From assembly GCA_035607415.1 (NCBI GenBank), contig DATNAQ010000056.1:1-64000 (forward strand): a DNA stretch of 64,000 bases. Reading direction: 5' to 3'. The position numbers and the translations under genes were made by a program. Position 1 is the stretch's first letter, and every line of letters starts with the position of its first letter. Source of the stretch: JAQBQH01 sp035607415. Lineage in GTDB: Bacteria; Myxococcota_A; Polyangia; Palsa-1104. Positions 1-14,281 of this stretch are shown here, piece after piece. The notes beneath the pieces are model-generated. The model was not told the DNA's origin. It did not search any database and saw only the letters and a program-made list of their open reading frames with translations.

Positions 1-431
1 GGCCACGCCGACGCCGCACCTCGATCCAAAGGCTCTCGCTCGATGAAGAGGTCTAAAGGATGTCGCCGGGCTGTTTCATTAAGGATGTTTCCGCTTGCGC
101 ACAACCCGCGGCAGACCTGCCCCACGAGCGGTGCGTGAGACGCACGGACGGTGGAGCTCGGCAATCACCGTCGCGGATCGCCGGCTTCGAAGCGAGCCAC
201 CGCCGGTCAGGAGCGTGCCTTCACTGTCACGGATGGTGCGGGCTAGCACAGGTGGTGCGCAGCAGGCCCGCCCGCTCGTGGCGATGGAAGCGTTTCGATT
301 TCTGCGCCGAGGATCGGCGCTCGGCACGGTTCAGGATTACGCGTGCAGCACCATCCTCGACGACAGCGCAGCCCCACCACGTCCACGTCACCTCTTCATT
401 TCAAACAGCCTGGGGGACGGCCTCCGGCCTC

Positions 432-494
432 TTTTTGTGGATAACTCCCCATCGGGCCCATCAGCATCTCTTGCCGGGGAGTTACCCACAAAAA
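432..494. repeat. 19-bp inverted repeat with DnaA-box-like 9-mers
   Basis: Arms at 432-450 and 476-494 are complementary at 18 of 19 positions around a 25-nt loop. The left arm carries, on the minus strand, a perfect TTATCCACA (436-444). The right arm carries TTACCCACA on the plus strand (482-490), one base off. Each arm has a run of five T or A at its outer end, so a bidirectional terminator is also possible. The DnaA-box reading rests on the E. coli consensus only. Confidence 0.55.
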
Positions 495-544
495 CGCCCC
501 CAGGCTTTAGCAAAGCCATCGCCGAAAAATGCTCGCGCATTTTC

Positions 545-602
545 AGATCGGAAGAGCCAGATCGGAAGAGCCCAGATCGGAAGAGCCCAGATCGGAAGAA
601 CC
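545..602 (+). repeat. Tandem 14-15-nt repeat matching the Illumina adapter start
   Basis: Four units in tandem start with AGATCGGAAGA: three read AGATCGGAAGAGC followed by CC or C, and the last reads AGATCGGAAGAACC. The 13-mer AGATCGGAAGAGC is the start of the common Illumina TruSeq adapter. It lies in the non-coding stretch downstream of the gluconokinase stop. It may be an adapter concatemer built into the assembly, or a natural short tandem repeat. Confidence 0.8.
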
Positions 603-628
603 GAGCAGCGACGACGACGACCAGAGAT

Positions 629-1108
629 TTACCCCCGCAGCCCCAACCGCCGCACGATCTCGTCGACCACCTCGTCCACCCCCCGCGTCGCATCCACGAC
701 CACGAGCTCCGCCGTTCGCTCCAGCGTCGCCACCTGCGAATCCAACAGCGCCGCCGGCATGAAGTGCCCCTTGCGCCCTTCGATCCTCTCTCGAATCACC
801 GCGAGCGGCGCATCCAGCAACACGAAGCGCACATCCTTCCCCTCGCGCCCGAGCACCTCGCGATACTTCGCCTTCAACGCCGAGCACGCCACCACCCCAT
901 CCTCCATCCCCGCCATCCTCCGCGCCACCGCCTCCAACCACGGCGCCCGATCCTCATCATCCAGCGCCTCGCCGCGCGCCATCTTCTCCACGTTCGCCCG
1001 CGGATGCAGCTCGTCCGCCTCGACGAACGCCCATCCCAACCGCCGCGCCAACGCCGCCGCCACCGTCGTCTTTCCCACGCCCGAGACACCCATCACGACG
1101 ATGATCAT
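629..1108 (-). CDS. gntK: Gluconokinase (GntK type)
   Basis: Phosphorylates D-gluconate to 6-phosphogluconate with ATP in the cytoplasm, feeding the pentose phosphate and Entner-Doudoroff routes. The 159-aa length fits the small GntK family. The P-loop GVSGVGKTT lies at about residues 7-15, followed by the family segments FVEADELHP, WLEAVA, ACSALKAKYR and GRKGHFMP. The start at 1108 (MIIVVMGVSG) is preferred over an upstream in-frame start because homologues begin just before the P-loop. It starts 7 nt after the stop of the propeller lipoprotein gene (1116-2885), so the two may share a transcript, though no functional link is evident. Confidence 0.88.
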   Translation of the reverse strand: MIIVVMGVSGVGKTTVAAALARRLGWAFVEADELHPRANVEKMARGEALDDEDRAPWLEAVARRMAGMEDGVVACSALKAKYREVLGREGKDVRFVLLDAPLAVIRERIEGRKGHFMPAALLDSQVATLERTAELVVVDATRGVDEVVDEIVRRLGLRG

Positions 1109-1115
1109 GCGCGCC

Positions 1116-2885
1116 CTAGTAGTGCACGAAGTACATCCCCGGCGGATTCGCCGCCGGCGCATCCACGAACGAGCTGCGCCCGACGATCGGCCCCAGCTCC
1201 GACACGCCGTCGAGCGCCGGGATCACCGGCGACACATCGACATCCGCGCGCGTCGGAAAGAGCCCGAGCGTCCCCACATACCCGAGCGCGATCCGGTTGT
1301 ACGTCGCGCTCCCCACGAACATCAGCTCGTACCCGTCGTCGGACAGCACGAACCGCCCGGTCTGCACGCCCCCGCCGACCACCACCTCCGGACCACCGGC
1401 CAGCGCATCCGCGCGCCCGACCGACAGGTCCCCGAGGATCGGCCGCGACCCGTCGATCATCGTGCGCCCAACGTCCACCGTCGCCCGCGTCAGATGCGCG
1501 AACAGCGGCGGCACCACCACCGGGCCCAGGTCTAGCGGGCCCGTGCTCGGCACCCCCGTCGGCGACGGCGGCGGATCCGCCGGAAATCCCAGCACCAGCT
1601 CTCCCGTCGCCGCGCCATGCGCGATCACCGTCGCGCCGGTTCCGTCGTACGCCGCCACCGTCACATCCCCCGTCGTCCCCTGCGCGTCGACGTTGGTCAG
1701 ATAGACCATCTTGTCGCCGACGAAGTGGAAGTCGCGCGTCGACGCATTCGCTGCGATCTGCGCCGGCGTCCGCGCCGTCGCCGGCGGCAGCGGCGCCTCC
1801 CACAGGTCCCCGGTGCCGTTCTGCGACGACACGTTCTTGAACCAATACAGATGCTGCGCGTCCGGCGAGAACACGATCGGGCTGAAGAAGTCGACCGTGC
1901 CCGCCACCGTCGTCACGCTCACGGGCTCGATCAGCGTCCTCACGTGCAGCGCCTGATCCGTCGTCGTGTACACGATCGGCCCTCGCCGCGACGGCCCCAG
2001 CGAAAACCCGGTCACCCCCGACGCCAGCGGCAGCACATCGTTCTGCGCGAGGCCGAACATCACGAGATCGCCGTTCTCGCGCGCGTACACCAGCCGCGCC
2101 CCATCCGCCGTGGTCGCGAAGTTGGTGACGTGCGTGTCGATCAGCGCCGGCTTCACCGACGGCGCCGCCGCCAGGCTGACCATGTACATCCCCTCGACCG
2201 ACGGCACGCCCGGGATCGTCGACGCCGTCGAGTTGGCGAAGATCATCGTGTCGTCCGCGGTGACCTCTTCCTGGTAATCGAACGCGCCGTTGGTCAGCGA
2301 GAACACGTCGCGCCCGCCGGCCATCTCGATCACGTGCAGGTCCGCCGACACCGCCACGCCCTTGGGCAGCACACCGGCGACGAGGTAGCGACCGCTCGGC
2401 GTGAAGAACGCCTGCTGAAACAACGCCGCGTTCTGCATCCCATCCGCGATCGCCACCACGATCGGCGGCGCGTGCAGCTCCGGCTCCTCGAGCGGCGCCA
2501 GGTTCAGCGCGTAGTGGTTGGTCGTCGTCTTCGTCAGGAACAGCGCCCAGCGCCCGTCGGGCGAAAAGGCGTAGCCGAACGCGGGCACGCCCGTGCCGAG
2601 CGTCAGGTCGGCGCCAAACGGGTTCGACAGATGCAGCTCGCCGTTGGCCGGCTGATCGCGCCCCTGCGCGTCGGGCATCGACGGCGTCGGGTTCACCAGA
2701 TACAACACCTCGCTCGCCCCGTTGGTCACCATGCACGAGGTCGTGGCGCTCGGCCCGACGTGCGTGACCTGCGGCCCGATCGCGAAGTCGCCGCCGGCGT
2801 CGAACGCGCCCTCCGACGACGACGAGCAGGCCGCCGCGCACAGCGCCGCCAGCACGAGCGCACCGGGCGGCCTCGGGCGTGTCAC
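1116..2885 (-). CDS. Beta-propeller lipoprotein (PD40/WD40-like)
   Basis: A 589-aa predicted lipoprotein. A short N-terminal hydrophobic segment ends in CAAAC followed by a serine run, as in lipidated proteins. The rest has repeated blades of the type 'FSPDGRWALFLT', 'FTPSGRYLVAGV' and 'FSPDAQHLYWFK', typical of TolB/PD40 propellers. The GTG start at 2885 overlaps the TGA of the upstream protease gene (GTGA), implying translational coupling; a second GTG lies one codon earlier. Probably anchored in the outer membrane as a binding or scaffold protein; the ligand is unknown. Confidence 0.7.
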   Translation of the reverse strand: MTRPRPPGALVLAALCAAACSSSSEGAFDAGGDFAIGPQVTHVGPSATTSCMVTNGASEVLYLVNPTPSMPDAQGRDQPANGELHLSNPFGADLTLGTGVPAFGYAFSPDGRWALFLTKTTTNHYALNLAPLEEPELHAPPIVVAIADGMQNAALFQQAFFTPSGRYLVAGVLPKGVAVSADLHVIEMAGGRDVFSLTNGAFDYQEEVTADDTMIFANSTASTIPGVPSVEGMYMVSLAAAPSVKPALIDTHVTNFATTADGARLVYARENGDLVMFGLAQNDVLPLASGVTGFSLGPSRRGPIVYTTTDQALHVRTLIEPVSVTTVAGTVDFFSPIVFSPDAQHLYWFKNVSSQNGTGDLWEAPLPPATARTPAQIAANASTRDFHFVGDKMVYLTNVDAQGTTGDVTVAAYDGTGATVIAHGAATGELVLGFPADPPPSPTGVPSTGPLDLGPVVVPPLFAHLTRATVDVGRTMIDGSRPILGDLSVGRADALAGGPEVVVGGGVQTGRFVLSDDGYELMFVGSATYNRIALGYVGTLGLFPTRADVDVSPVIPALDGVSELGPIVGRSSFVDAPAANPPGMYFVHY

Positions 2886-4501
2886 CACGATCCCACGAGC
2901 GCCGTCGCGTCGGGCACGCCCCAGCCGGTCGCGTAGTCCCAGCCCGCCGCCGCCGGATAGCCGGGCGTGGTGCCGTTGCCGATGGCGCCCGTCGCGATGT
3001 CGCGCAGCCCGGGCGCGCTCGTCGCGCCGACGCGATAGAGCCGCTCGGCGCCGTCGGAGAAGCCGGTGCCGCCCTTGGCCTCGTCGAGGAGCGCCCAGAC
3101 GCCGGCCCAGATCGGCGTGGCCACGCTGGTGCCTTCGACGCCGGTGAAGAGCATGCCCTGCCCGAAGATGGCCACGCCGGGGAAGCCGGCGATGGCCGCC
3201 ACGTCGGGCTCGTCGCGCACGCCGTCGCCGGGCGTGCGCGCGCGCGTGTCGCCCGGCTGTGCCGACTGGAACGCCGGCTTGTCGATGATCTCGCTGGTGC
3301 CGCCGCCGCCGCCGGTCCACGCGACCTCGCTCGTCGGCATCGCGAGCGAGGTGCCGCCGACCGCGATCACCGACGGGCTCGACGCCGGCCAGTTCACCGA
3401 CAGCACCTTGTTGCCGCGTCCGTCGCGGCAGCCGTCGGTGCCGTTGTCGCCCGAGGCGAAGAACCATTGCTGCCCCTCGGCCTTGGCCTGCGCGAACAGC
3501 TGGTTCATCACCAGCATCTCGCCGGCGGCGACGCGCTCGCAGGTGCCGTAGCTGACCGACACCTGATGCGCCGCCGCCAGCTGATTGACGATGTAGACGA
3601 TGCCGTCGGAGAACAGCCCCGGCGAGTTGGTGGCCGTGAGCACGTGGACGACGCGCGCGTGCGGGGCCACCGCGAACGCCATCTCGACGTCGAGGACGTT
3701 CTCGAAGTACTCGTTCTCGGCGAGGCCGAGCGGATCGCGGTTGGGCCCGCCCAGGAGCAGCTGCGTGTACTGCCCCGCGCGATTGACCGGCAGCGCGAAC
3801 TTGGTGACGAAGCCGTCGACGTCGTCGTCGCCCGGCGGCAGCCCGGTGCCGAGGATGGCGATGGTCTCGCCGTCGCCCTGGTTCGCCGGCAGGTCGTACA
3901 TCGTCTTCAGATCGGCCGGCTCGACCGCTCCCGACGCGCTGTTCGGCTGCGCCGGCATGCCGGGCGAGGCGCGGTTGGACCACCAGCGCGCGGCGTCGTC
4001 GAGCCCCGCGGCGCCGGCGACGAGCAGCTCGATGCTCGCGCGCAGGTGCAGCTCGCCGGGCGCGCGGAACACGCCGTTCCAGTCGGCGTAGCGGGTGAGC
4101 GTCGTGCCGAGCGCGGTCTCGACATCGGCGGCGCGCCCGCGCACGGTCACGGTCGTGCGCGACGCCGACGGCTCGACCTCCAGACCCTCGTTGCGCAGCG
4201 ACGCGAGCACCGCCGCGTAGTCGGCGGGCGACGGCGCGAATGCGTCGGCGAAGGCGTCGGGCGTGAGGATGGCACCGCCGGCGACGAGCGCGTCGAGCCG
4301 CGCGCGATCGTGGAGCGTCATCGCCAGCACGAAGGTGACCGGCTCGTCGCCGTCGACGGGGCCGAGCGCGGTCGCCGTGGCTACGCGCGCCGGTATCTGG
4401 GACGGGCGCGGCCGCGCGGGCGCATTGCAACCGATCGTGCCGACTGCCAGCGCGCAGGTCGCGACGAGCGCGATCAGCGCGACCGCGCCGCGCGCGATCA
4501 T
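2882..4501 (-). CDS. Sedolisin-family (S53) serine-carboxyl peptidase lipoprotein
   Basis: Exported protease of 539 aa. A hydrophobic segment ends in TIGC (Cys25), a plausible lipobox. A pro-kumamolisin-type prodomain spans about residues 50-195 and the catalytic domain about 200-535. The S53 triad appears intact: Glu267 and Asp271 (ENVLD), and Ser459 in EGTS; Asp352 in ASGDNGT is the expected oxyanion residue. The C-terminal 'DIATGAIGNG...GWDYATGWGVP' matches the S53 calcium site. The ATG at 4501 overlaps the stop of the 68-aa gene (ATGA), which supports this start over the longer frame. Likely degrades proteins at the cell surface, perhaps at acidic pH as known family members do. Confidence 0.88.
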   Translation of the reverse strand: MIARGAVALIALVATCALAVGTIGCNAPARPRPSQIPARVATATALGPVDGDEPVTFVLAMTLHDRARLDALVAGGAILTPDAFADAFAPSPADYAAVLASLRNEGLEVEPSASRTTVTVRGRAADVETALGTTLTRYADWNGVFRAPGELHLRASIELLVAGAAGLDDAARWWSNRASPGMPAQPNSASGAVEPADLKTMYDLPANQGDGETIAILGTGLPPGDDDVDGFVTKFALPVNRAGQYTQLLLGGPNRDPLGLAENEYFENVLDVEMAFAVAPHARVVHVLTATNSPGLFSDGIVYIVNQLAAAHQVSVSYGTCERVAAGEMLVMNQLFAQAKAEGQQWFFASGDNGTDGCRDGRGNKVLSVNWPASSPSVIAVGGTSLAMPTSEVAWTGGGGGTSEIIDKPAFQSAQPGDTRARTPGDGVRDEPDVAAIAGFPGVAIFGQGMLFTGVEGTSVATPIWAGVWALLDEAKGGTGFSDGAERLYRVGATSAPGLRDIATGAIGNGTTPGYPAAAGWDYATGWGVPDATALVGSW

Positions 4502-4704
4502 TTCGCCAGCGACGGGAACACAGGGCAGCCGTGGGGATAGGGCCGCGCGTGCTCGCCGCCGTGCGCCTCGGCGTGCGCCTCGCGGCAGGACTCGGCGTCG
4601 CTGCACGCGACCAACCGATCGATCGCGGTGTTGCGCTGCGCCTGCACCGGCTTGTCGAAGTGCGGGCAGTGCACGGTCACGGTCAGAAGTGGCGAGCGAC
4701 GCAT
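4498..4704 (-). CDS. Small Cys-containing conserved protein of unknown function
   Basis: A 68-aa protein with cysteines in 'VHCPHFD', 'LVACSDAESC' and the C-terminal 'YPHGCPVFPSLAK'. The spacing resembles small metal-binding proteins, but no family can be named with certainty. Its TGA overlaps the ATG of the protease gene by 4 nt, the main evidence that it is translated. No signal peptide is visible, so it is probably cytoplasmic. Confidence 0.6.
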   Translation of the reverse strand: MRRSPLLTVTVHCPHFDKPVQAQRNTAIDRLVACSDAESCREAHAEAHGGEHARPYPHGCPVFPSLAK

Positions 4705-4744
4705 GACGCCCGCAGCGTACCACCGCCGCGCGCCGGCGGAAACG

Positions 4745-6163
4745 CTAGATCTTCGGCCGCGGCACCGTGGCCATCGCGCCTGCCTTCTTGATCGGCGGCG
4801 GCGACCACTTGCCGTCGAGAACCCGCTGCTGCGGCCAATAGAGCCGCATGGTCAGCTGGAACGGCCCGTTCGGCGCCGGCAGCCAATTGGCCTCGAGCCG
4901 CCCCTCGGGCTTGTCGTGCTGGATCAAAAGATCGAGCGAGCCGTCGGCGTTGCGCACCAGCTTGTCGCGATCGCCGATGGCGTAGCGATCGGCCGAATTG
5001 ATCACGAGGTAGCCCTCGGAGTCGTACATCGTGATCGACCAGAACGCGTTCACCGGCGGCTCCTGCCCCTTGGCGAAGTGCAGGCGATAGTTGCTGCCGC
5101 CGTTGAGCGGCATGCCGGTCGCGTCGAGCCGCGCCACCGGATAGATCGCGTCGGCCGGCAGGTTGGCGCCGAGACCGACCAACGCCACGGTCGCGCGATC
5201 GAGATAGCGCGTGCCGTAGCTGCCGGTGCCGGTCGTGACGATCCAGCCGTTCTGGTTCTTGCCCAGGCGCGAGAGGTTCTGCTGGATGCGCTCGGTGGCG
5301 CGCGCGCCGGTGCTCTCGATGATCGTGGCCACCGCCGGCGACGGCGCGAAGCTGCCCGGCGTCAGGCCGATCTCGGCGAAGCGCGCCAACGCCGCGCGAT
5401 CGCGCGTCGGCGGCGGCTGCTCCTTCAAGAGCTTCGCCAGGCGCGTGAAGTACTCCCGGCCGCTCATCGCGGCCAGGATCCGCGGTGGCGGCGTCGTCAT
5501 GTCGAGCCGCGGATCGACCGGGCCGCGCGGCGGCCTGTAGGTGGCGCCGAACGCCGACAGCGGCGCCAGCCGCACCTCGTCGGTGAGCGCGATGACGTTG
5601 GGCAGATCGGCCTGGCCGCGGATCTCGGTGCGACCGAGGAGCCACACCATGTTCGTCGGCGCCACGATGCGCGTGACGCCGTTCGGCAGCGTGCCGTTCC
5701 ACGTCGGCCCGACGATGGCGAGGTCCTGCGCCTGCGTCCCGGTCGTGCGCTTGCCCGGCGAGGCGAACACGTTCGAGTACGCGTCGAGCATCGGCATGAG
5801 AAAGTAGCGCCCGTGCGTGTCGGGGACGTGCAGCACCATCGGCCCCTTGGACAGATCGAGGAACGCCTGCGTGTAGAGGGTGTCGCGGTTGGGCATCACC
5901 ACCAGGCGATCGTTCGGCGTCGGCAGCTTGTCGACGCGCGCCAGCTGATTGGCGGGCGCCTTGTCGTTGGTCGGCGCGGCGACGTTGGTCGTCACCTGGC
6001 GGGTGACGTCCATGAGCACGAGCGGGTAGCCGTAGACGTAGGCGTCCTCGGCGATCGCCTTCAGGTCGTCCTGGCTCCGCGCGGACTCGGCGTGCGCGCG
6101 TAGGGAGGTCGCGAGCAACGTCACCAGCGCGCACGCGACCCAGCCGAGCTTCGTCCAACGCAT
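4745..6163 (-). CDS. Secreted DUF1254/DUF1214 protein
   Basis: A 472-aa protein with a clear signal peptide (about residues 1-26, ending AHA). The N-terminal half has the DUF1254 pattern (AEDAYVYGYPLVLMD, MPNRDTLYTQAFLDLS). The C-terminal half has the DUF1214 pattern (YPVARLDATGMPLNGGSNYRLHF, WSITMYDSEGYLV, NWLPAP). Proteins with this pair are widespread in proteobacteria and have no settled biochemical role. A strong GGAGGAG ribosome site sits 3 nt before the ATG. It appears to stand alone: 40 nt separate its stop from the 68-aa gene and 61 nt separate its start from the SDR stop. Confidence 0.85.
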   Translation of the reverse strand: MRWTKLGWVACALVTLLATSLRAHAESARSQDDLKAIAEDAYVYGYPLVLMDVTRQVTTNVAAPTNDKAPANQLARVDKLPTPNDRLVVMPNRDTLYTQAFLDLSKGPMVLHVPDTHGRYFLMPMLDAYSNVFASPGKRTTGTQAQDLAIVGPTWNGTLPNGVTRIVAPTNMVWLLGRTEIRGQADLPNVIALTDEVRLAPLSAFGATYRPPRGPVDPRLDMTTPPPRILAAMSGREYFTRLAKLLKEQPPPTRDRAALARFAEIGLTPGSFAPSPAVATIIESTGARATERIQQNLSRLGKNQNGWIVTTGTGSYGTRYLDRATVALVGLGANLPADAIYPVARLDATGMPLNGGSNYRLHFAKGQEPPVNAFWSITMYDSEGYLVINSADRYAIGDRDKLVRNADGSLDLLIQHDKPEGRLEANWLPAPNGPFQLTMRLYWPQQRVLDGKWSPPPIKKAGAMATVPRPKI

Positions 6164-6224
6164 GGGCTCCTCCTCCGCGGGAGGAGCAATGCAAACGCGG
6201 CGCCCGCGCGCCCGATCAGGTCAT

Positions 6225-7256
6225 TCAGATCATGCGCGTACGCAGATCGCGGATGGTGTCGTCGAGCGTCTCGCCCGGATCGCGCGCCTGGAAGCCGAGC
6301 TCGCGCTCCGCCTTCGAGGAGTCGCACCACCAATAGACCTGCGCCATCTCGACCGAGATGCGCTCCACCGGCGGCTCCTTGTCGAGCGCCTTGTACGCCT
6401 GCTCGAGGAGCGAGGCGGCGCGCCGCTGCAGGGCGTTCGGCAGCTTGAGCCGCGGAGCGCGCACCTTGGACGCGCGCTCGAGCCGGCCGAAGTATTCGGA
6501 CACGGTCCAGTTGGGGCCGCCGAGGAGATAGCGCTCGCCGGCGCGTCCCTCTTCGAGCGCGGCCACGGTCGCCTTGGCCGCATCGCGCGCGTCGACGAAG
6601 CTGACGCCGCCGTCGGGCACCACCGGAATCTCGCGCTTGAGGAAGCGGCGCACGTCACCCGTCGACGAATTGCGCTCGTCGCCGGGACCGAGCAGCAGGC
6701 TCGGGTTGACGATCACGACCTCGAGCCCGAGCGTGGCGCCGAGATCGAGCGCCAGCTTCTCCTGGTAGATCTTCGAGAGGTAGTAGGGCCAGTTGCCGAC
6801 GATCTCGGTGGGGTAGGGCGCGCGCTCGTCGAGAATCTCGGCTTGCCGCGACACGGCGATGGTACCCGACGTCGACGCCAGCACCACGCGGCGCACGCCC
6901 GCCTGCTTGGCCGCCTCGAGGACGCGGCGCGTGCCGTCGATGTGCACGCGCATCATGCGCTGCCCGTCGTCGGGATCGCGCGAGACGAAGCCGGCGAGAT
7001 GAAAGAGCGCCGACACGCCGTCGAAGGCGCGCTGAAGCGGCTCGGCGCCGTCGAGATCGCGCGACACGTCGCCGACGGCGATCTCCACGCCGCGCTCGGC
7101 GAGCGCCGCCGACTTGCCGCGCCCGAGCACGCGCACGCGATGTCCCGCTTCGCAGAGCTCGTCGACGACCCAGCGGCCGAGGAAGCCCGAGCCGCCGGTG
7201 ACGAGCACCGTCTGGCGATCCTTGCGCCGCCCGTCCGAGCCTGCGCGCGGGCTCAC
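6225..7256 (-). CDS. Extended SDR, NAD(P)-dependent epimerase/3-beta-HSD-like
   Basis: A 343-aa Rossmann enzyme with VTGGSGFLG (about residues 19-27) as dinucleotide site and a YYLSK (YxxxK) catalytic pair. It resembles dihydroflavonol reductase/3-beta-hydroxysteroid dehydrogenase members. It is the last gene of the operon that contains the four-domain lipid enzyme, 16 nt downstream. The GTG start has GAGGTG 5-8 nt upstream and overlaps no other real gene. By context it probably reduces or oxidises a lipid intermediate; the substrate is not evident from sequence. Confidence 0.85.
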   Translation of the reverse strand: MSPRAGSDGRRKDRQTVLVTGGSGFLGRWVVDELCEAGHRVRVLGRGKSAALAERGVEIAVGDVSRDLDGAEPLQRAFDGVSALFHLAGFVSRDPDDGQRMMRVHIDGTRRVLEAAKQAGVRRVVLASTSGTIAVSRQAEILDERAPYPTEIVGNWPYYLSKIYQEKLALDLGATLGLEVVIVNPSLLLGPGDERNSSTGDVRRFLKREIPVVPDGGVSFVDARDAAKATVAALEEGRAGERYLLGGPNWTVSEYFGRLERASKVRAPRLKLPNALQRRAASLLEQAYKALDKEPPVERISVEMAQVYWWCDSSKAERELGFQARDPGETLDDTIRDLRTRMI

Positions 7257-7272
7257 GACTGCACCTCGGCCA

Positions 7273-11775
<4,503 letters not shown>

Positions 11776-11787
11776 CGCGCCGCTCCT

Positions 11788-13398
<1,611 letters not shown>

Positions 13399-13495
13399 CT
13401 TTTCATCTCCGCCCCTTGTGCCTGATAGGGCCCGCAGGGTTTGTGTTCGCTCCTTGGTGCCAATCCGGCCCGCAGAGCGTTGCTGCCAAGAACCG

Positions 13496-14197
13496 TCAGC
13501 GCGAATCGTTGTTCAAGTCGAGCACCGGCCAATCATAAGAGCGCGCCGTCGCGCGCAAGCGCCAATCGGGGTTCACCGCCGTCGGATGGCCGACGACGGC
13601 GAGCATCGGATAGTCGGAATACGAATCGGAATAGGCATAGGAGCGCGCCAGATCGATGCCGTGTTTCTCGGCATAGTCGCGCATGATGACCGCTTTGGTC
13701 GCGCCGGCGACGAACGGCTTGCCGAGGTGCCCGGTGGCATAGCCGTTCTCGAACTCGAGCGTATTGGCGATGAAGTCGTCGACGCCGAGGTAGCGCGCCA
13801 GCGGCCGCACCGTGAAGTCGAGCCCGCCCGAGACCAGCACCTGGCGGCAGCCGGCGCGGCGCGACTGCTCGATGAGGTCGCGCGCGCGCGGAAAGATGCT
13901 CGGCTTGATCGTGTCCTCGAACAATTCCTCGGCGAGCACGATCAGCCGATCTTCCGGCTCGCCCGAGTAATAGCCGTAGAACAGCTCGTTGAAGGCCTTG
14001 CGCGACAGCTTGTCGGCGACGGCGAACAGCGGGATCGACAGCGCCGTCTTCGCCGCCTTGACGATCGAGCCGGTCAGCGTCGGCTGATGCCGGGCGTACC
14101 AGCCGAAGGCGTGCACGATGTTGGTCTTGATGAGCGTGCCATCGACGTCGTAGAAAGCTGCCGATTTGCCGGCCGGAGCTGCCTGGGGCATTGCCAT
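13496..14197 (-). CDS. HAD-IB family phosphatase (SerB-like)
   Basis: A 233-aa HAD hydrolase: motif I FYDVDGTL with Asp17/Asp19, motif II VLVSGG, and motif IV AYSDSYSDYPML. The cap region is of the HAD-IB type seen in phosphoserine phosphatase and in acyltransferase-linked HAD domains. It is the first gene of the lipid operon, 97 nt upstream of the LarA-like gene, so a lipid phosphate such as an alkyl- or acyl-glycerol phosphate is a reasonable substrate. The ATG at 14197 is chosen because the longer frame adds 24 non-conserved residues; an ATG two codons later is also possible. It is divergent from the metallopeptidase gene. Confidence 0.8.
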   Translation of the reverse strand: MAMPQAAPAGKSAAFYDVDGTLIKTNIVHAFGWYARHQPTLTGSIVKAAKTALSIPLFAVADKLSRKAFNELFYGYYSGEPEDRLIVLAEELFEDTIKPSIFPRARDLIEQSRRAGCRQVLVSGGLDFTVRPLARYLGVDDFIANTLEFENGYATGHLGKPFVAGATKAVIMRDYAEKHGIDLARSYAYSDSYSDYPMLAVVGHPTAVNPDWRLRATARSYDWPVLDLNNDSR

Positions 14198-14281
14198 CGC
14201 CGTATGCGTATTGCATTTTCCTCGCGTCCAGACAAGCAACGTGAACGATTTGTCGATTGGTCCGACCAAAGCGGAGGACGC

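Larger units (their letters stand above)
1..628. other. Region without a supported gene
   Basis: No frame in this 628-base stretch gives a protein I recognise. The open frames on both strands are Arg/Ser/Pro-rich and look like chance reading of GC-rich DNA. The stretch is less GC-biased than the genes that follow. It holds an inverted repeat (432-494) and a 14-15-nt tandem repeat (545-602), described separately. A decayed mobile element or the edge of an assembly join are both possible; nothing proves either. Confidence 0.6.

Noticed and set aside
60..1535. 491-aa plus-strand frame over the first 1.5 kb
   Set aside because: Low-complexity translation, antisense to gluconokinase and propeller genes and interrupted by the adapter-like repeat; no recognisable domain.
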